Source: Telmatospirillum sp. (GTDB lineage: Bacteria; Pseudomonadota; Alphaproteobacteria; Rhodospirillales; Magnetospirillaceae). From it: a stretch of DNA of 56,074 nucleotides. The stretch covers positions 1 through 56,074 of the forward strand of contig JARLJB010000118.1 in the NCBI GenBank assembly GCA_031291415.1, read 5' to 3'. Shown here piece by piece: positions 19,620 through 29,318 of this stretch. The translations under genes and the position numbers were made by a program. The notes under the pieces are model-generated. The model did no database searches. It saw only the letters and a program-made list of their open reading frames with translations, and was not told where the DNA came from. The stretch's first letter is position 1. Every line of letters begins with the position of its first letter.

Positions 19620-21104
19620 ATGGGGTGGTTTTCCAGAAGGTCACAAGGCGCCGAAAATCGGGCCATCTTGGCTGCTCTCGACAAGTCGTTGGCAGTGATC
19701 GAGTTCGGGCCGGATGGGACGATCATCACCGCTAACCGGAATTTCCTCGATCTGATGGGCTATGACCTTTCCGAGGTCAGGGGGAAGAACCATTCCATCT
19801 TCGTTGAGAAGGCTTATCGCGACAGCCCGGAATACGGGGAATTCTGGAAAAAGCTGCGCCATGGCCAGTTTCAGCGCGCTCAATTCAAGCGGATCGGCAA
19901 GGGCGGCAAGGAAGTGTGGATCGAGGGATCCTATAATCCCGTTCTCGACTCGTCCGGCAAGGTCTCCAAGGTCGTGAAATACGCCACCGACGTTTCGGCG
20001 GCGAAAGCGGAGTATGCCGACCTGCTGGGCAAGGTTGCGGCGGTCGGCAAGTCGCAGGCGGTGATCGAATTCAATCTTGACGGCACGATCATCACGGCCA
20101 ACCAGAATTTCCTCTCCGCCTTGGGATATGATCTTTCCGAGGTCGTCGGCAAGCATCACAGCATGTTCGTTGAACCGGCGTTGCGGAGCAGCTCGGAATA
20201 CAGTGACTTCTGGGCCAAGCTGCGGCGTGGGGAATTCCAGCACGCGCAGTACAAGCGCATTGGCAAGGGCGGCAAGGTGGTGTGGATCGAGGGCTCTTAC
20301 AACCCGATTCTCGATCTCAACGGCAAGCCCTGCAAAGTGGTGAAGTTCGCTGTCGATATCACGCGCCAGATCGCTTTGCTGCAGGATCTGAAACAACTGA
20401 TCGATGTCAATTTCTCCGAGATCGACAGCGCCATTCATCAGTCCAATCAACAATCGGACGCGGCGATTTCGGCAGCCTCCGAGACATCCGGAAACGTCCA
20501 GACGGTGGCGGCTGGAACCGAGGAGCTGGCGGCTTCGATCACGGAAATCTCGGACAGCATGTCGAAATCGCAGGTCGCGACCGACAGTGCCGTCGACCAG
20601 GTGGTGCAGGCTGACGGGGCGGCTCAGAAACTGGCCGACGCCGCTGCCGCCATGGGCGGAATCGTCGGACTGATCCAGAATATCGCCGGGCAAATCAATC
20701 TGCTGGCGTTGAACGCGACGATCGAATCGGCTCGTGCCGGCGAGGCGGGCAAGGGCTTCGCTGTGGTTGCCAACGAAGTCAAGAACCTCGCCAATCAGGC
20801 GGCCAAGGCGACGGAACAGATCTCCAAGGAGATCGAGAACGTTCAGTCGATTTCGAAAGAAGCGGTCTCGGCGTTGGACGGTATTCGCAGGTCGATCGAC
20901 ACGGTGCGTGAATATGTTTCGACGACAGCCTCGGCGGTCGAGGAACAGAGCGCGGTCACCCGCGACATGTCGGCCAACATGCAAAACGCCTCGGCGTCGG
21001 TCGACATGATTTCGCGCAACATCACCGGCATTGCCGCGGCGATCCGTCAAGCCGAGGCGGCCGTGGGCAAGACCAAGGAAGCCGCCCAGGTACTGGCGCG
21101 CTGA
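19620..21104 (+). CDS. Cytosolic methyl-accepting chemotaxis protein with two tandem PAS domains
   Basis: A 494-residue chemoreceptor with no transmembrane segment or signal peptide. Residues about 14-128 and 136-250 are two PAS domains that are obvious duplicates (both contain [15 protein letters not shown], and KRIGKGGK...VWIEGSYNP). Residues about 260-490 form the MCP signalling coiled coil, with the highly conserved tip [19 protein letters not shown]. It should relay a cytoplasmic cue, perhaps redox or a ligand, to CheA/CheW. I start at ATG 19620 ([10 protein letters not shown]) after GGGAGAG; a GTG at 19593 is possible. The 192-bp upstream region is clearly AT-richer than its surroundings. 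The gene separates birA from coaX and has its own terminator, which suggests insertion. Confidence 0.92.
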   Translation: MGWFSRRSQGAENRAILAALDKSLAVIEFGPDGTIITANRNFLDLMGYDLSEVRGKNHSIFVEKAYRDSPEYGEFWKKLRHGQFQRAQFKRIGKGGKEVWIEGSYNPVLDSSGKVSKVVKYATDVSAAKAEYADLLGKVAAVGKSQAVIEFNLDGTIITANQNFLSALGYDLSEVVGKHHSMFVEPALRSSSEYSDFWAKLRRGEFQHAQYKRIGKGGKVVWIEGSYNPILDLNGKPCKVVKFAVDITRQIALLQDLKQLIDVNFSEIDSAIHQSNQQSDAAISAASETSGNVQTVAAGTEELAASITEISDSMSKSQVATDSAVDQVVQADGAAQKLADAAAAMGGIVGLIQNIAGQINLLALNATIESARAGEAGKGFAVVANEVKNLANQAAKATEQISKEIENVQSISKEAVSALDGIRRSIDTVREYVSTTASAVEEQSAVTRDMSANMQNASASVDMISRNITGIAAAIRQAEAAVGKTKEAAQVLAR

Positions 21105-21186
21105 ACGACATATGTTCTGCAGGCAGGGCGGCCCGGCGGCGTTTGTGCTTCCGGGATCGTCCTGTCACGACTAGTATGCGGACCTT

Positions 21187-21223
21187 CCGCCGACCGCCTG
21201 AGATGGGCCCGGCGGCTTTTTTT
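21187..21223 (+). terminator. Rho-independent terminator after the chemoreceptor gene
   Basis: CCGCCG (21187-21192) pairs with CGGCGG (21210-21215), with an inner GCC/GGC stem, and is followed directly by C and seven T (21216-21223). This is a classic intrinsic terminator 80 bp after the chemoreceptor stop and just before coaX, so the two genes are separate transcription units. Confidence 0.85.
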
Positions 21224-21258
21224 GGTTGATGGCGACCTTTTGCAGGCGGGAATGCGGA

Positions 21259-22032
21259 ATGCTGCTGGTCATCGATTCGGGCAACACCAATATTGTTTTT
21301 GCGCTGTTTGACGGCGACCAGGTCAAAGGCGAATGGCGCTCATCGACCGATACCAATCGGACGGCCGACGAATTTGGCGTTTGGCTCAACCAACTTCTGG
21401 CGATGGAGGGGATCAGTCGCCAGGATGTTGATGCCTGTATCATCGCCTCGGTGGTTCCGGCTATGCTGTTCGCACTGAAGCAGCTCTGTCGCCGTTATTT
21501 CGGTCGCGAGGCGCTGGTGGTCGGCGACGCCGGCGTCCAGTTGGGTATTGGAATCCTGATCGATCGTCCGGATGAGGTCGGGGCCGACAGGCTGGTCAAC
21601 TCGCTGGCCGCCCACCGACGCTACCCCGGGCCGTTGATCGTCATCGATTTCGGTACGGCGACAACCTTCGACGTCGTCGATGGAGAGGGCAATTACTGCG
21701 GTGGCGCTATTGCTCCGGGTATCAATTTGTCGCTCGAAGCTCTGCATATGGCGGCTGCGAAGCTGCCGCGCGTTGCCATCGGACGCCCCCGCAGTGTGAT
21801 CGGCAAATCGACGGTGCCGGCCATGCGTTCAGGCATCTATTGGGGGTACGTCGGCCTGATTGAAGGTCTGGTAAAACGTATCCAAAACGAGTTCGGCCTG
21901 CCCATGACCGTGGTGGCGACCGGCGGCTTGGCCCCCTTGTTCGCCGAGGCGACCGACGTCATTCAACATCTCGACAAGGATCTGACATTGCGGGGCCTTT
22001 TGGAAATCTATCGTTTGAATCGACCTTCATGA
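21259..22032 (+). CDS. coaX: Type III pantothenate kinase
   Basis: A 257-residue enzyme that phosphorylates pantothenate, the first step of coenzyme A synthesis. It has the ASKHA-fold phosphate loops [15 protein letters not shown] at the start and [19 protein letters not shown] near residue 130, plus [11 protein letters not shown]. Type III kinases are not feedback inhibited by CoA. I choose ATG 21259 ([11 protein letters not shown]); an in-frame ATG at 21226 lies at the terminator T-run. The stop overlaps rnj by 4 bp. Confidence 0.94.
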   Translation: MLLVIDSGNTNIVFALFDGDQVKGEWRSSTDTNRTADEFGVWLNQLLAMEGISRQDVDACIIASVVPAMLFALKQLCRRYFGREALVVGDAGVQLGIGILIDRPDEVGADRLVNSLAAHRRYPGPLIVIDFGTATTFDVVDGEGNYCGGAIAPGINLSLEALHMAAAKLPRVAIGRPRSVIGKSTVPAMRSGIYWGYVGLIEGLVKRIQNEFGLPMTVVATGGLAPLFAEATDVIQHLDKDLTLRGLLEIYRLNRPS

Positions 22033-23687
22033 ATACAGAGAACAACGACGAATTGCTCTTCCTTCCGCTTGGCGGGACGGGAGAGATTGGTATGAACCTC
22101 AATCTTTACGGCTGCCGCGGCAAATGGCTGATCGTCGACCTGGGGGTTTCCTTCGGCGACGACAGCATGCCTGGCATCGACGTCTTCATGCCGGACCCGT
22201 CCTTCATCGCCGATCGTCGGAAGGACCTGCTGGCCATCGTCATCACCCACGCGCACGAAGATCATCTGGGGGCGGTCGCCCATCTTTGGCCGCGGCTGCG
22301 CTGTCCGGTCTATGCGTCGCCGTTTGCCGCCAGCATGCTGCGGGGCAAGTTGGCCGAGGCCAATCTCGAAAGCGAGGTTCCCCTGCATGTGGTACCGCTT
22401 GGCGGTCGCGTGCAGATCGGTCCCTTCGGCGTTGAGTTCGTGACGCAGACCCACTCGATTCCCGAACCCAACTCACTGGCTTTGCAGACGCCGTTCGGCA
22501 CCGTGCTGCATACCGGAGACTGGAAGTTCGATCCCAAGCCATTGGTCGGCTCGCCCGCCAATCAGGGCCGTCTGTCGGCGCTTGGCGACGAAGGCGTGTT
22601 GGCTCTTGTCGGCGATTCCACCAATGTCTTCAAAGAGGGAACAGCCGGATCCGAATCCGACGTGCGCGACAGCCTGACCGAGCTGTTCGGTCACTATCAC
22701 CGGCGGATCGCCGTGGCCTGCTTCGCCACCAATGTGGCGCGCGTCGAGTCCATCGCGGTTGCCGCGGCCCGGCATGACCGCCACGTCGCCCTGGTTGGGC
22801 GATCGCTCTGGCGCATCGACAAGGCTGCGCGGGAAAACGGCTATATGAAAGGGCTTCCCCCTTTTCTGGAAGACCACGACGCCGCTTATCTGCCGGAAGA
22901 CAAGGTCGTTTATATTTGCACCGGCAGCCAAGGCGAGCCGCGGGCGGCGCTGGCGCGGATCGCCGGTGATTCCCACCCGCATGTGACCTTGAAGAACGGC
23001 GACGTGGTGATCTTTTCCTCGCGGATCATTCCGGGAAATGAAAAGTCCATCTTCCGTCTGCAAAATCAACTGATCCGTCAGGGCGTCGAAGTGGTGACCG
23101 AAAAGGATCACTTCGTTCACGTTTCCGGCCATCCCGGGCGCGAGGAAATGTCCCGGCTCTATCAGTTGGTGCGGCCCCGCATCAGCGTCCCGGTGCATGG
23201 CGAGGCCCGGCATCTGCAGGAACATGCCAAGCTGGCCGCGAACTGTGGTGTCGGTCAGACCGTCATTCTTGAGGATGGCCAGATGTTGAGGCTTGCTCCG
23301 GGAGAACCGGAAGTGGTGGACATCGTTTCCACCGGCCGGCTGGCGGTTGATGGGACGCGACTGGTTTCCATGGATTCGGAGATCATGCGGGATCGCCATC
23401 GCATGGTCTATAACGGCAGTGCCGTCGTGACGATCGTGCTTGACCGGGTCGGCAAACTTTTGAGCGATCCCCAGATTTCGGCGCATGGTTTGCTCGACGC
23501 CGAACAGGAGGCCGGCTTGCACGAGGACGTCGTCGAGGCTGTCCGCTCGTCGGTCGAGGAATTGCCGCGTCTGGCCCGCCAGAACGACGATTTGGTGCGA
23601 GAAACGGCGCGTTTGGCCCTGCGCCGACACATGAAGCAGAGCCACGGCAAAAAACCGGTAACCGACGTCCATCTGGTTCGCATCTGA
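22029..23687 (+). CDS. rnj: Ribonuclease J
   Basis: A 552-residue metallo-beta-lactamase/beta-CASP ribonuclease, with 5'-3' exonuclease and endonuclease activity in RNA processing and decay. The zinc motif [10 protein letters not shown] lies near residue 75. [14 protein letters not shown] at the start, [20 protein letters not shown] (beta-CASP), [11 protein letters not shown] and PVHGEARHL follow in the order expected for RNase J. It is co-translated with coaX (4-bp overlap). Length is normal. Confidence 0.94.
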   Translation: MNTENNDELLFLPLGGTGEIGMNLNLYGCRGKWLIVDLGVSFGDDSMPGIDVFMPDPSFIADRRKDLLAIVITHAHEDHLGAVAHLWPRLRCPVYASPFAASMLRGKLAEANLESEVPLHVVPLGGRVQIGPFGVEFVTQTHSIPEPNSLALQTPFGTVLHTGDWKFDPKPLVGSPANQGRLSALGDEGVLALVGDSTNVFKEGTAGSESDVRDSLTELFGHYHRRIAVACFATNVARVESIAVAAARHDRHVALVGRSLWRIDKAARENGYMKGLPPFLEDHDAAYLPEDKVVYICTGSQGEPRAALARIAGDSHPHVTLKNGDVVIFSSRIIPGNEKSIFRLQNQLIRQGVEVVTEKDHFVHVSGHPGREEMSRLYQLVRPRISVPVHGEARHLQEHAKLAANCGVGQTVILEDGQMLRLAPGEPEVVDIVSTGRLAVDGTRLVSMDSEIMRDRHRMVYNGSAVVTIVLDRVGKLLSDPQISAHGLLDAEQEAGLHEDVVEAVRSSVEELPRLARQNDDLVRETARLALRRHMKQSHGKKPVTDVHLVRI

Positions 23688-23823
23688 CGGCATGCTTCAA
23701 GAAAGCGCTCGGGTACAAGGATGATTCTTGGCAAATGGCGGTCGGTCGGGAGAAAAGGGGGTATAACCCTATTTTCTTTAGGTATATAACACTGTCTTCT
23801 TTGTTGTGAGGGAGTACCTGTCG

Positions 23824-24228
23824 ATGATCGGTAAACTCAACCATGTCGCCATTGTCGTCCCCGACCTCGATGCGGCGACCAAGACCTATCGCGATGTTCT
23901 GGGGGCCAAGGTTTCGGCGCCGCAGACGCTTGCGGCGCACGGCGTGACCGTGGTTTTCGTGTTGCTCGACAACACCAAGGTCGAATTGCTTCATCCGTTT
24001 GGCGAGAAGTCGCCGATCCAGGGGTTCCTGGACAAGAATCCGTCCGGCGGCATTCATCATGTCTGCTACGAAGTGGCCGACATCCTTGCCGCTCGCGACA
24101 AGTTGAAGGCGGCTGGCGCCCGCATTCTCGGCAATGGCGAGCCGAAGATCGGCGCTCATGACAAGCCGGTTCTTTTCCTGCATCCCAAGGACTTCATCGG
24201 GACCTTGGTGGAATTGGAACAGGCGTAA
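23824..24228 (+). CDS. mce: Methylmalonyl-CoA epimerase
   Basis: A 134-residue vicinal-oxygen-chelate enzyme that converts (S)- to (R)-methylmalonyl-CoA in propionyl-CoA metabolism. Two beta-alpha-beta-beta-beta units are visible: LNHVAIVVPDLDAATKTYRD has the first metal histidine, VELLHPFGEKSPI the glutamate, GGIHHVCYEV the second histidine and TLVELEQA the last glutamate. I start at ATG 23824 (MIGKLNHVAI), 6-15 bp after GAGGGAG. A 136-bp AT-rich gap precedes it, with TATATAAC near 23783, so it may have its own promoter. Its place after rnj is conserved in related genomes. Confidence 0.92.
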   Translation: MIGKLNHVAIVVPDLDAATKTYRDVLGAKVSAPQTLAAHGVTVVFVLLDNTKVELLHPFGEKSPIQGFLDKNPSGGIHHVCYEVADILAARDKLKAAGARILGNGEPKIGAHDKPVLFLHPKDFIGTLVELEQA

Positions 24229-24236
24229 GGTCTGGG

Positions 24237-24303
24237 GCGTGATGCGATCACGCTCTATCACCGCCTTTCCCCGTCACCCCCGGGCTTGACCCGGGGGTCC
24301 ACC
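24237..24303. repeat. Palindromes between convergent genes (dispersed alphaproteobacterial type)
   Basis: Two hairpins lie between the convergent mce and the small minus-strand gene. GCGTGAT (24237-24243) pairs with ATCACGC (24247-24253). ACCCCCGGG (24276-24284) pairs with CCCGGGGGT (24290-24298) around CTTGA. The second, within CGTCACCCCCGGGCTTGACC, is of a kind found repeatedly between genes in alphaproteobacterial genomes. They could block read-through in both directions, though neither is followed by a T-run. Confidence 0.75.
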
Positions 24304-24332
24304 GATTGCCGGGGCAAGCGCCGGTTTCTTCC

Positions 24333-24614
24333 TTATGCTTCCCTGGCGTCGGACCAGGTTGCGAAAACGCTTAACGCCGCGTCATAGACTTCCAGCAAAT
24401 TGGTGTCCTGATCCGTCTCGGCCTGAGTTCGCCTGACGCCGATTTCAGTCTCGGTCTCCCGGATGATCGTCAGAACGTTTTCGCCGCGCAATTCCTTCTT
24501 GCCGCGGTTGAGGTAGTCGCGTGTCTTGATTCGTGACTGGGCTTGCCGTTCGGCCGTGCTGACGCCGTCGCGTGCGACGAGAAGGCGGTTGAGAAGGTCA
24601 TCGGCTTTGCTCAT
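24333..24614 (-). CDS. Small hypothetical protein
   Basis: A 93-residue, strongly helical and charged protein (MSKADDLLNRLLVARDG..., with KTRDYLNRGKKELRG). It has no signal peptide, membrane segment or cysteine. I start at the ATG at 24612-24614 because GGAGAAC lies just upstream on the minus strand; an in-frame start 27 bp earlier has no such site. Its composition suggests a cytosolic or DNA/RNA-associated helical bundle, but I recognise no family. It lies alone, convergent with mce, in an interval where related genomes often place a different small gene before proS. Confidence 0.55.
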   Translation of the reverse strand: MSKADDLLNRLLVARDGVSTAERQAQSRIKTRDYLNRGKKELRGENVLTIIRETETEIGVRRTQAETDQDTNLLEVYDAALSVFATWSDAREA

Positions 24615-25019
24615 TTGGCGTTCTCCAAGAGCGTCGAGCAACTTTCGTCATCGAGCCCTCATGACACGGCAAAATTGCCATGTAACGGATCTCAGCCTAT
24701 GGCCAAATCGAAGGGCATTACCAATAAATAATTATCTAAATAATATTTCGTCTGCTTTGCGACATGGTTTGTCGTAAGTTCGACATGATATTTGGTAATA
24801 TTTTATGGTTTGTCGGGAATCTTACTATAGAAGATGTTTGTGAGAATATTCCGTCGGATATCGGGCCGATAGCCGGTGACGAGATATCGCACGCGCTGCC
24901 CGTCCGGCACATGAGAACGCTGACCAGGTTGCGATCTGCACAACTTGATATAACGCAGCACATTCCAGGAAAAGAGTGGGGATATGGCAATCCTTGGCGA
25001 GAACACATCACGCGGATGG
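24615..25019. other. AT-rich intergenic region with short direct repeats
   Basis: About 405 bp with no convincing gene, notably richer in A+T than the rest of the window, especially 24700-24860. ATGGTTTGTCG occurs at 24764-24774 and again at 24805-24815 (41-bp spacing), and CGACATG occurs at 24760 and 24781. The inverted GTCG/CGAC pairs here can form small hairpins. It could be the promoter and 5' part of the structured transcript that ends near 25155. Confidence 0.4.
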
Positions 25020-25155
25020 CTCGTCCTGATTGCACATCAGTGGCGTGATCAGACGGTAGGACGAGAAAAGGGAAACCTTTTAAAAGAGTGGCAAGACCCG
25101 TAGGTCTTGCCAGGTTTCCTTTTCCCCTCGGAAGGGCACCTGGAAGGTGCCCTTT
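25020..25155 (+). ncRNA. Candidate structured RNA with competing stems and tandem hairpins
   Basis: Four stems are visible. A: CTCGTCCT (25020-25027) with AGGACGAG (25058-25065). B: GGAAACCT (25071-25078) with AGGTTTCC (25112-25119), extendable by G-U/A-U pairs to 25067/25123. C, inside B: GGCAAGACC (25090-25098), loop CGTA, GGTCTTGCC (25103-25111). D: AAGGGCACCT (25132-25141), loop GGA, AGGTGCCCTT (25145-25154). The left side of B can instead form AAAAGG-GAAA-CCTTTT (25066-25081), so two folds exclude each other. This could be a small RNA with its terminator, or an attenuator leader for the secreted protein gene 190 bp downstream. No known RNA family was recognised. The strand is inferred. 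Confidence 0.4.
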
Positions 25156-25346
25156 GCATCCTCCCTAAACTCGGGCCTACCTTTGCGGGATTGTTGCGCC
25201 CCTTTTCTTAAGGCCGAAGATTACGAAACTTCCGCCATGATGTCACCACAAATCCACACTATGGGTAAATGGCCATGCATATTTTTGTTGCGACCCTATC
25301 GCATCGAACGACACAATCGAAAAGTTCAAGATTGGAGAGGCCTGTC

Positions 25347-25907
25347 ATGAAACGGGGCATCATTCCCCTTCTGCTGCTGCTGGCGGCAGGCCCGGCCTGG
25401 GCCGAACAGGTAACTGTTACAGGGGCGTCCGTCTACGTCACGAAGAGCGATTGCATGGCGTTGGTCCGCCATCATCCGGCCGCCGACGTGACATATCAAC
25501 CCGGAGCCGATGTGCATGGCAAATATGTCACACCGGCCGACCTGCCCGGTGGCAACAGCGCCTTTGTCCCGCCGGACAAGGTGCAGTTCGATCTCAAGAT
25601 CAATCCAATGACCTATGGCCAAGCCGCCGGCCAGACGGCCACCGGCCAGACGGCCACCGGCCAAACGACGACCGGCCAGTCGTCAGCAACACAATCGTCA
25701 GCGACGCAGTCGTCAGCAATTTCATCGTCGACAGCGCAATCGACCGGAACGTCGGGAACGTCCGGGAAATTCGCCAACACGGAGCTCAGCATCGGTCACG
25801 TCTCGGTCGATTTGAAGACCGGTCAGGCGCTGCTTGACGGCCGGCCGCTCGACGGCGACCAGGAACAAGTGGCGGCCGAGGCTTGCCGGAAGGCAGGTTA
25901 CCATTAA
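25347..25907 (+). CDS. Secreted hypothetical protein with Gly/Gln/Thr/Ser tandem-repeat linker
   Basis: A 186-residue protein of unknown function. The start at 25347 follows GGAGAGG; an in-frame start at 25269 would hide the signal peptide (MKRGIIPLLLLLAAGPAWA, cut before EQV). Residues 20-90 form one conserved-looking segment with C36, residues 145-186 another with C180, possibly disulfide-linked. Between them (about 91-140) are repeats GQTAT/GQTTT followed by QSSAT, encoded by 15-bp DNA repeats (GGCCAGACGGCCACC type, then TCGTCAGC type). The linker is likely flexible and its length may vary among strains. It is probably periplasmic or surface-exposed. It stands alone between the structured element and proS. 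Confidence 0.7.
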   Translation: MKRGIIPLLLLLAAGPAWAEQVTVTGASVYVTKSDCMALVRHHPAADVTYQPGADVHGKYVTPADLPGGNSAFVPPDKVQFDLKINPMTYGQAAGQTATGQTATGQTTTGQSSATQSSATQSSAISSSTAQSTGTSGTSGKFANTELSIGHVSVDLKTGQALLDGRPLDGDQEQVAAEACRKAGYH

Positions 25908-26029
25908 GAAAGAGGCGACGCCGCTGCCCTGGGATACCGCTGATTGCCTTTTCTTCGGCAAAGGCGATTGCGGTGAGGCGGTTCCTTGCCTAAAGTCACC
26001 CCCCTTCCCATAAACCAGCCGAGGACGAG

Positions 26030-27334
26030 ATGCGTCTGTCCGCCTATTTTCTGCCGACACTCAAAGAAAACCCCGCCGAAGCCCAAATCGTCTCGCATCG
26101 CTTGATGTTGCGGGCCGGCATGATCCGTCAAACAGCGGCTGGCATTTACACCTGGCTGCCACTCGGCTGGAGGGTGCTTCGCAAGGTCGAGCAGATCGTC
26201 CGCGAGGAACAGGATCGCGCCGGGGCCCAGGAACTGCTGATGCCGACCATCCAGGCGGCGGAGCTGTGGAAGGAATCCGGCCGCTATGATGATTATGGCA
26301 AGGAGATGCTGCGCATCACCGACCGCCATGATCGCGAGATGCTCTTTGGGCCGACCAACGAGGAAATGATCACCTCGATCTTCCGGGACAATGTGAAGCG
26401 TTACCGCGATCTTCCAAAAATTCTCTACCATATCCAATGGAAGTTCCGCGACGAGGTGCGTCCGCGCTTCGGCGTCATGCGCGGTCGCGAGTTCCTGATG
26501 AAGGATGCCTATTCCTTCGATCTCGACAAGGCGGCGGCACGGCGTTCCTACAACCGGATGTTTATTTCTTATATGAAGACCTTCGCGCGCATGGGGCTGA
26601 AGGCGATTCCGATGCGCGCCGATACCGGTCCGATCGGCGGTGACCTGTCGCATGAATTCCACATTCTGGCGGAAACCGGCGAAAGCGCCGTGTTCGTCCA
26701 CAAGGATTTCATCGAAACCGACTGGCGCAATCGCGACGTCGACTACGATGGCGACCTGCAGCCGATGGTCGATGAGCTTACCGGGACATACGCGGTTACC
26801 GAGGAAAAGCACGATCCGGCAGTCGCGGCGGCGCTTGGGGACAATCTGGTCAGCGCGCGCGGCATCGAGGTCGGGCACATCTTCAATTTCGGCACGAAAT
26901 ATTCGAAGGCGATGAATGCCGTGGTGGCCGGCCCCAACGGCGAAAACGTGACCGTCGAGATGGGGTCTTACGGCATTGGCGTATCACGACTGGTCGGTGC
27001 CCTGATCGAGGCTTACCACGATGACGCCGGAATCATCTGGCCCGAGGCGGTGGCGCCCTTCAAGGTTGGCTTGATCAACCTGAAGAAAGGCGATCCGCGG
27101 TGTGACGCGGCCTGCGAGACGCTCTATCGCGCTTTCGGCTCGGACGTGCTTTACGATAATCGTGACGACCGGGCTGGTGTGAAATTCGCCGACATGGATC
27201 TGATCGGTCTTCCCTGGCAGGTAATCGTCGGTCCCAAAGGTATCGCGGGCGGCAAAGTCGAGTTGAAAAGCCGTCAGACCGGCGATCGTCAGGAACTTTC
27301 CCTCGAAGCGGTGCTCGAACGGTTCGGCGTGTGA
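26030..27334 (+). CDS. proS: Prolyl-tRNA synthetase (short form without insertion domain)
   Basis: A 434-residue class II synthetase that charges tRNA-Pro. [35 protein letters not shown] (motif 2) and [16 protein letters not shown] (motif 3) are present, and the C-terminal anticodon-binding domain begins near residue 340 ([11 protein letters not shown]). The enterobacterial enzyme is about 570 residues because of an editing insertion between motifs 2 and 3; here that domain is missing, as is usual for alphaproteobacteria, so Ala-tRNA(Pro) editing must come from a separate protein. The start follows GAGGACGAG. Confidence 0.95.
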   Translation: MRLSAYFLPTLKENPAEAQIVSHRLMLRAGMIRQTAAGIYTWLPLGWRVLRKVEQIVREEQDRAGAQELLMPTIQAAELWKESGRYDDYGKEMLRITDRHDREMLFGPTNEEMITSIFRDNVKRYRDLPKILYHIQWKFRDEVRPRFGVMRGREFLMKDAYSFDLDKAAARRSYNRMFISYMKTFARMGLKAIPMRADTGPIGGDLSHEFHILAETGESAVFVHKDFIETDWRNRDVDYDGDLQPMVDELTGTYAVTEEKHDPAVAAALGDNLVSARGIEVGHIFNFGTKYSKAMNAVVAGPNGENVTVEMGSYGIGVSRLVGALIEAYHDDAGIIWPEAVAPFKVGLINLKKGDPRCDAACETLYRAFGSDVLYDNRDDRAGVKFADMDLIGLPWQVIVGPKGIAGGKVELKSRQTGDRQELSLEAVLERFGV

Positions 27335-27379
27335 TCCAAACCGGTCAGGTTCCACGACAATATTTTTCCGGGCGGCAGT

Positions 27380-28630
27380 ATGATCTTCAGCGCATTTGAA
27401 CGGATGGTTGCGACCCGCTATCTGCGGGCCCGCCGTCGCGAAGGATTTATCTCGATCATCGCGTGGTTTTCCCTGTTGGGTATCGCCCTCGGGGTCGCCA
27501 CGCTGATCATCGTGATGTCGGTGATGAACGGCTTCCGCGCTGAACTGATGGGCCGTATCCTCGGTCTCAACGGTCACGTGGGAATCTATGCGCCGGTCGG
27601 CGGGCTGACCGACTTCGACGCTCTGGCCGGCAAGGTCCGGCAGATCCCCGGCGTGGTCAGGGTGACTCCGATGGCTGAAGGTCAGGTGATGGTCACGTCA
27701 TCGGCCGGTACCGCTGCCGGGGCCATGGTCCGTGGTGTCCGTCCTGACGACCTGCTGGCCAAAGGTGCGGTGATGAACGGCATCCGCGACGGCAATCCCA
27801 AGGACTTTCATGGCGACAACGCGGTCATCATCGGCTATCGCCTGGCCGAAAAACTTGGTTTGCGCGTCGGCGATCCAATCACCATCATCTCGCCCAAGGG
27901 CAATGTGACGGCGTTCGGCAACGTGCCCAGGCTTCGGGCCTATCGGATCGTCGCGACCTTCAATGTCGGCATGTACGAATATGATTCGAGCTTCGTCTTC
28001 ATGCCGCTCGATGCCGCGCAGGTCTATTTCATGCTGCCGGATCGTATTTCCGATTTGCAGGTGATGGTCGACGACCCCGAGAAGGTCGGCGATGTCGTCG
28101 ACGTGATCGGCAATATCACGGACGGAAAGCTCAGGATCTACGACTGGCAACATGCGAACGCCGGGTTCTTCAATGCCATTCAGGTCGAACGGAACGTCAT
28201 GTTCCTGATCCTGACGCTGATCATCCTGGTTGCCGCCTTCAACATCATTTCCAGTCTGATCATGCTGGTGAAGGACAAGGGGCGCGATATCGCCATATTG
28301 CGAACCATGGGCGCGACGCGCGGCATGATCATGCGCATCTTCTTTATTTCAGGGGCGGGGGTCGGTGTGATCGGCACCTTCGCCGGCGTGGCGCTCGGCT
28401 TGGCCTTCGCCCTCAATATCGAAAAGATCCGCCAGTTCCTGCAGACGCTGACTGGCCGCGATCTGTTCTCGGCGGAAATCTATTTTCTCAGTCAGCTGCC
28501 GGCCAAAGTCGATCCGTGGGAAGTGCTGACCGTGGTGCTGATGGCGCTCGGCCTGTCCTTCGCGGCGACCATCTACCCGTCCTGGCGGGCCGCCCGGCTC
28601 GATCCGGTGGAAGCATTGCGCTATGAGTGA
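27380..28630 (+). CDS. lolC: Lipoprotein-releasing ABC transporter permease (LolC/LolE/LolF type)
   Basis: A 416-residue inner-membrane permease of the LolCDE system, which extracts outer-membrane lipoproteins and passes them to LolA. The N-terminus ([20 protein letters not shown]) and first helix (about 22-48) are typical, followed by a large periplasmic MacB-like domain (about 50-260) and three C-terminal helices with the coupling motif [16 protein letters not shown]. Only one permease gene is present, so it probably works as a homodimer (LolF-like) with LolD. It overlaps lolD by 8 bp. Confidence 0.93.
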   Translation: MIFSAFERMVATRYLRARRREGFISIIAWFSLLGIALGVATLIIVMSVMNGFRAELMGRILGLNGHVGIYAPVGGLTDFDALAGKVRQIPGVVRVTPMAEGQVMVTSSAGTAAGAMVRGVRPDDLLAKGAVMNGIRDGNPKDFHGDNAVIIGYRLAEKLGLRVGDPITIISPKGNVTAFGNVPRLRAYRIVATFNVGMYEYDSSFVFMPLDAAQVYFMLPDRISDLQVMVDDPEKVGDVVDVIGNITDGKLRIYDWQHANAGFFNAIQVERNVMFLILTLIILVAAFNIISSLIMLVKDKGRDIAILRTMGATRGMIMRIFFISGAGVGVIGTFAGVALGLAFALNIEKIRQFLQTLTGRDLFSAEIYFLSQLPAKVDPWEVLTVVLMALGLSFAATIYPSWRAARLDPVEALRYE

Positions 28631-29318
28631 AACGGCCCTTGCCCTGTCGGGCGTTGTTCGCAGTTTCCGGCAAGGGCGCGACGCCCTCAAGGTTTTGAAC
28701 GGCGCCGATCTTACGCTGTACGCCGGCGAAATTGTCGCACTTGTCGGGCCGTCGGGCGCCGGCAAGTCGACCTTGCTGCAGATTGCCGGCCTGCTGGAGT
28801 TTCCCGATGAGGGGGAGGTGTCGGTCTGTGGTCAGCCCTGCGGGCGCCTGTCCGATGATCGGCGAACCGCAATCCGTCGCGGGAAACTGGGATTCGTCTA
28901 TCAGTATCATCATCTGCTGCCGGAATTCTCGGCACTCGAGAATATCGTTCTGCCGCAGATGATCGCCGGTATCGATCGGCGAACCGCTGCGGCGCGTGGG
29001 CGGGAGTTGCTGGGAAGTCTCGGGTTGCTGCCGCGGGCCGACCATCGGCCCGGGCAGCTGTCGGGCGGAGAGCAACAACGTGTGGCTATCGCCCGGGCGC
29101 TTGCCAATGCGCCAAGCCTGCTGCTGGCGGACGAGCCGACCGGAAACCTTGATCCGCACACCGCCGACATCGTTTTCGACACGCTGCTGCAGCTGGTGCG
29201 CGGGGCCGGTCTGGCTGCCTTGATCGCCACCCACAATCCCGATCTGGCCCGGCGGATGGACCGCATGGTGACATTGTCCGAGGGCGTGCTGGTCGAGGTC
29301 GCGCGGCAGTCGCTCTAA
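28623..29318 (+). CDS. lolD: Lipoprotein-releasing ABC transporter ATPase
   Basis: A 231-residue ABC ATPase. Walker [10 protein letters not shown] (about 42-50), Q-loop, signature [15 protein letters not shown] (about 143-157) and Walker [14 protein letters not shown] are intact, with the switch histidine in IATHNPDLA. It powers lipoprotein release with the adjacent permease. Its stop codon overlaps by 4 bp, tail to tail, the stop of the minus-strand response-regulator gene, with no intergenic terminator visible. Confidence 0.94.
   Translation: MSETALALSGVVRSFRQGRDALKVLNGADLTLYAGEIVALVGPSGAGKSTLLQIAGLLEFPDEGEVSVCGQPCGRLSDDRRTAIRRGKLGFVYQYHHLLPEFSALENIVLPQMIAGIDRRTAAARGRELLGSLGLLPRADHRPGQLSGGEQQRVAIARALANAPSLLLADEPTGNLDPHTADIVFDTLLQLVRGAGLAALIATHNPDLARRMDRMVTLSEGVLVEVARQSL

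Noticed and set aside
24764-25048. Plus-strand frame of 94 codons in the AT-rich interval
   Set aside because: No ribosome-binding site, no recognisable motif, and its end runs into the stem of the structured element. Possible but unsupported.
25020-25155. Known RNA families (SRP RNA, 6S RNA, RNase P RNA, tmRNA, cobalamin riboswitch) for the structured element
   Set aside because: None of their conserved sequence cores is present. Left as an unassigned structured element.
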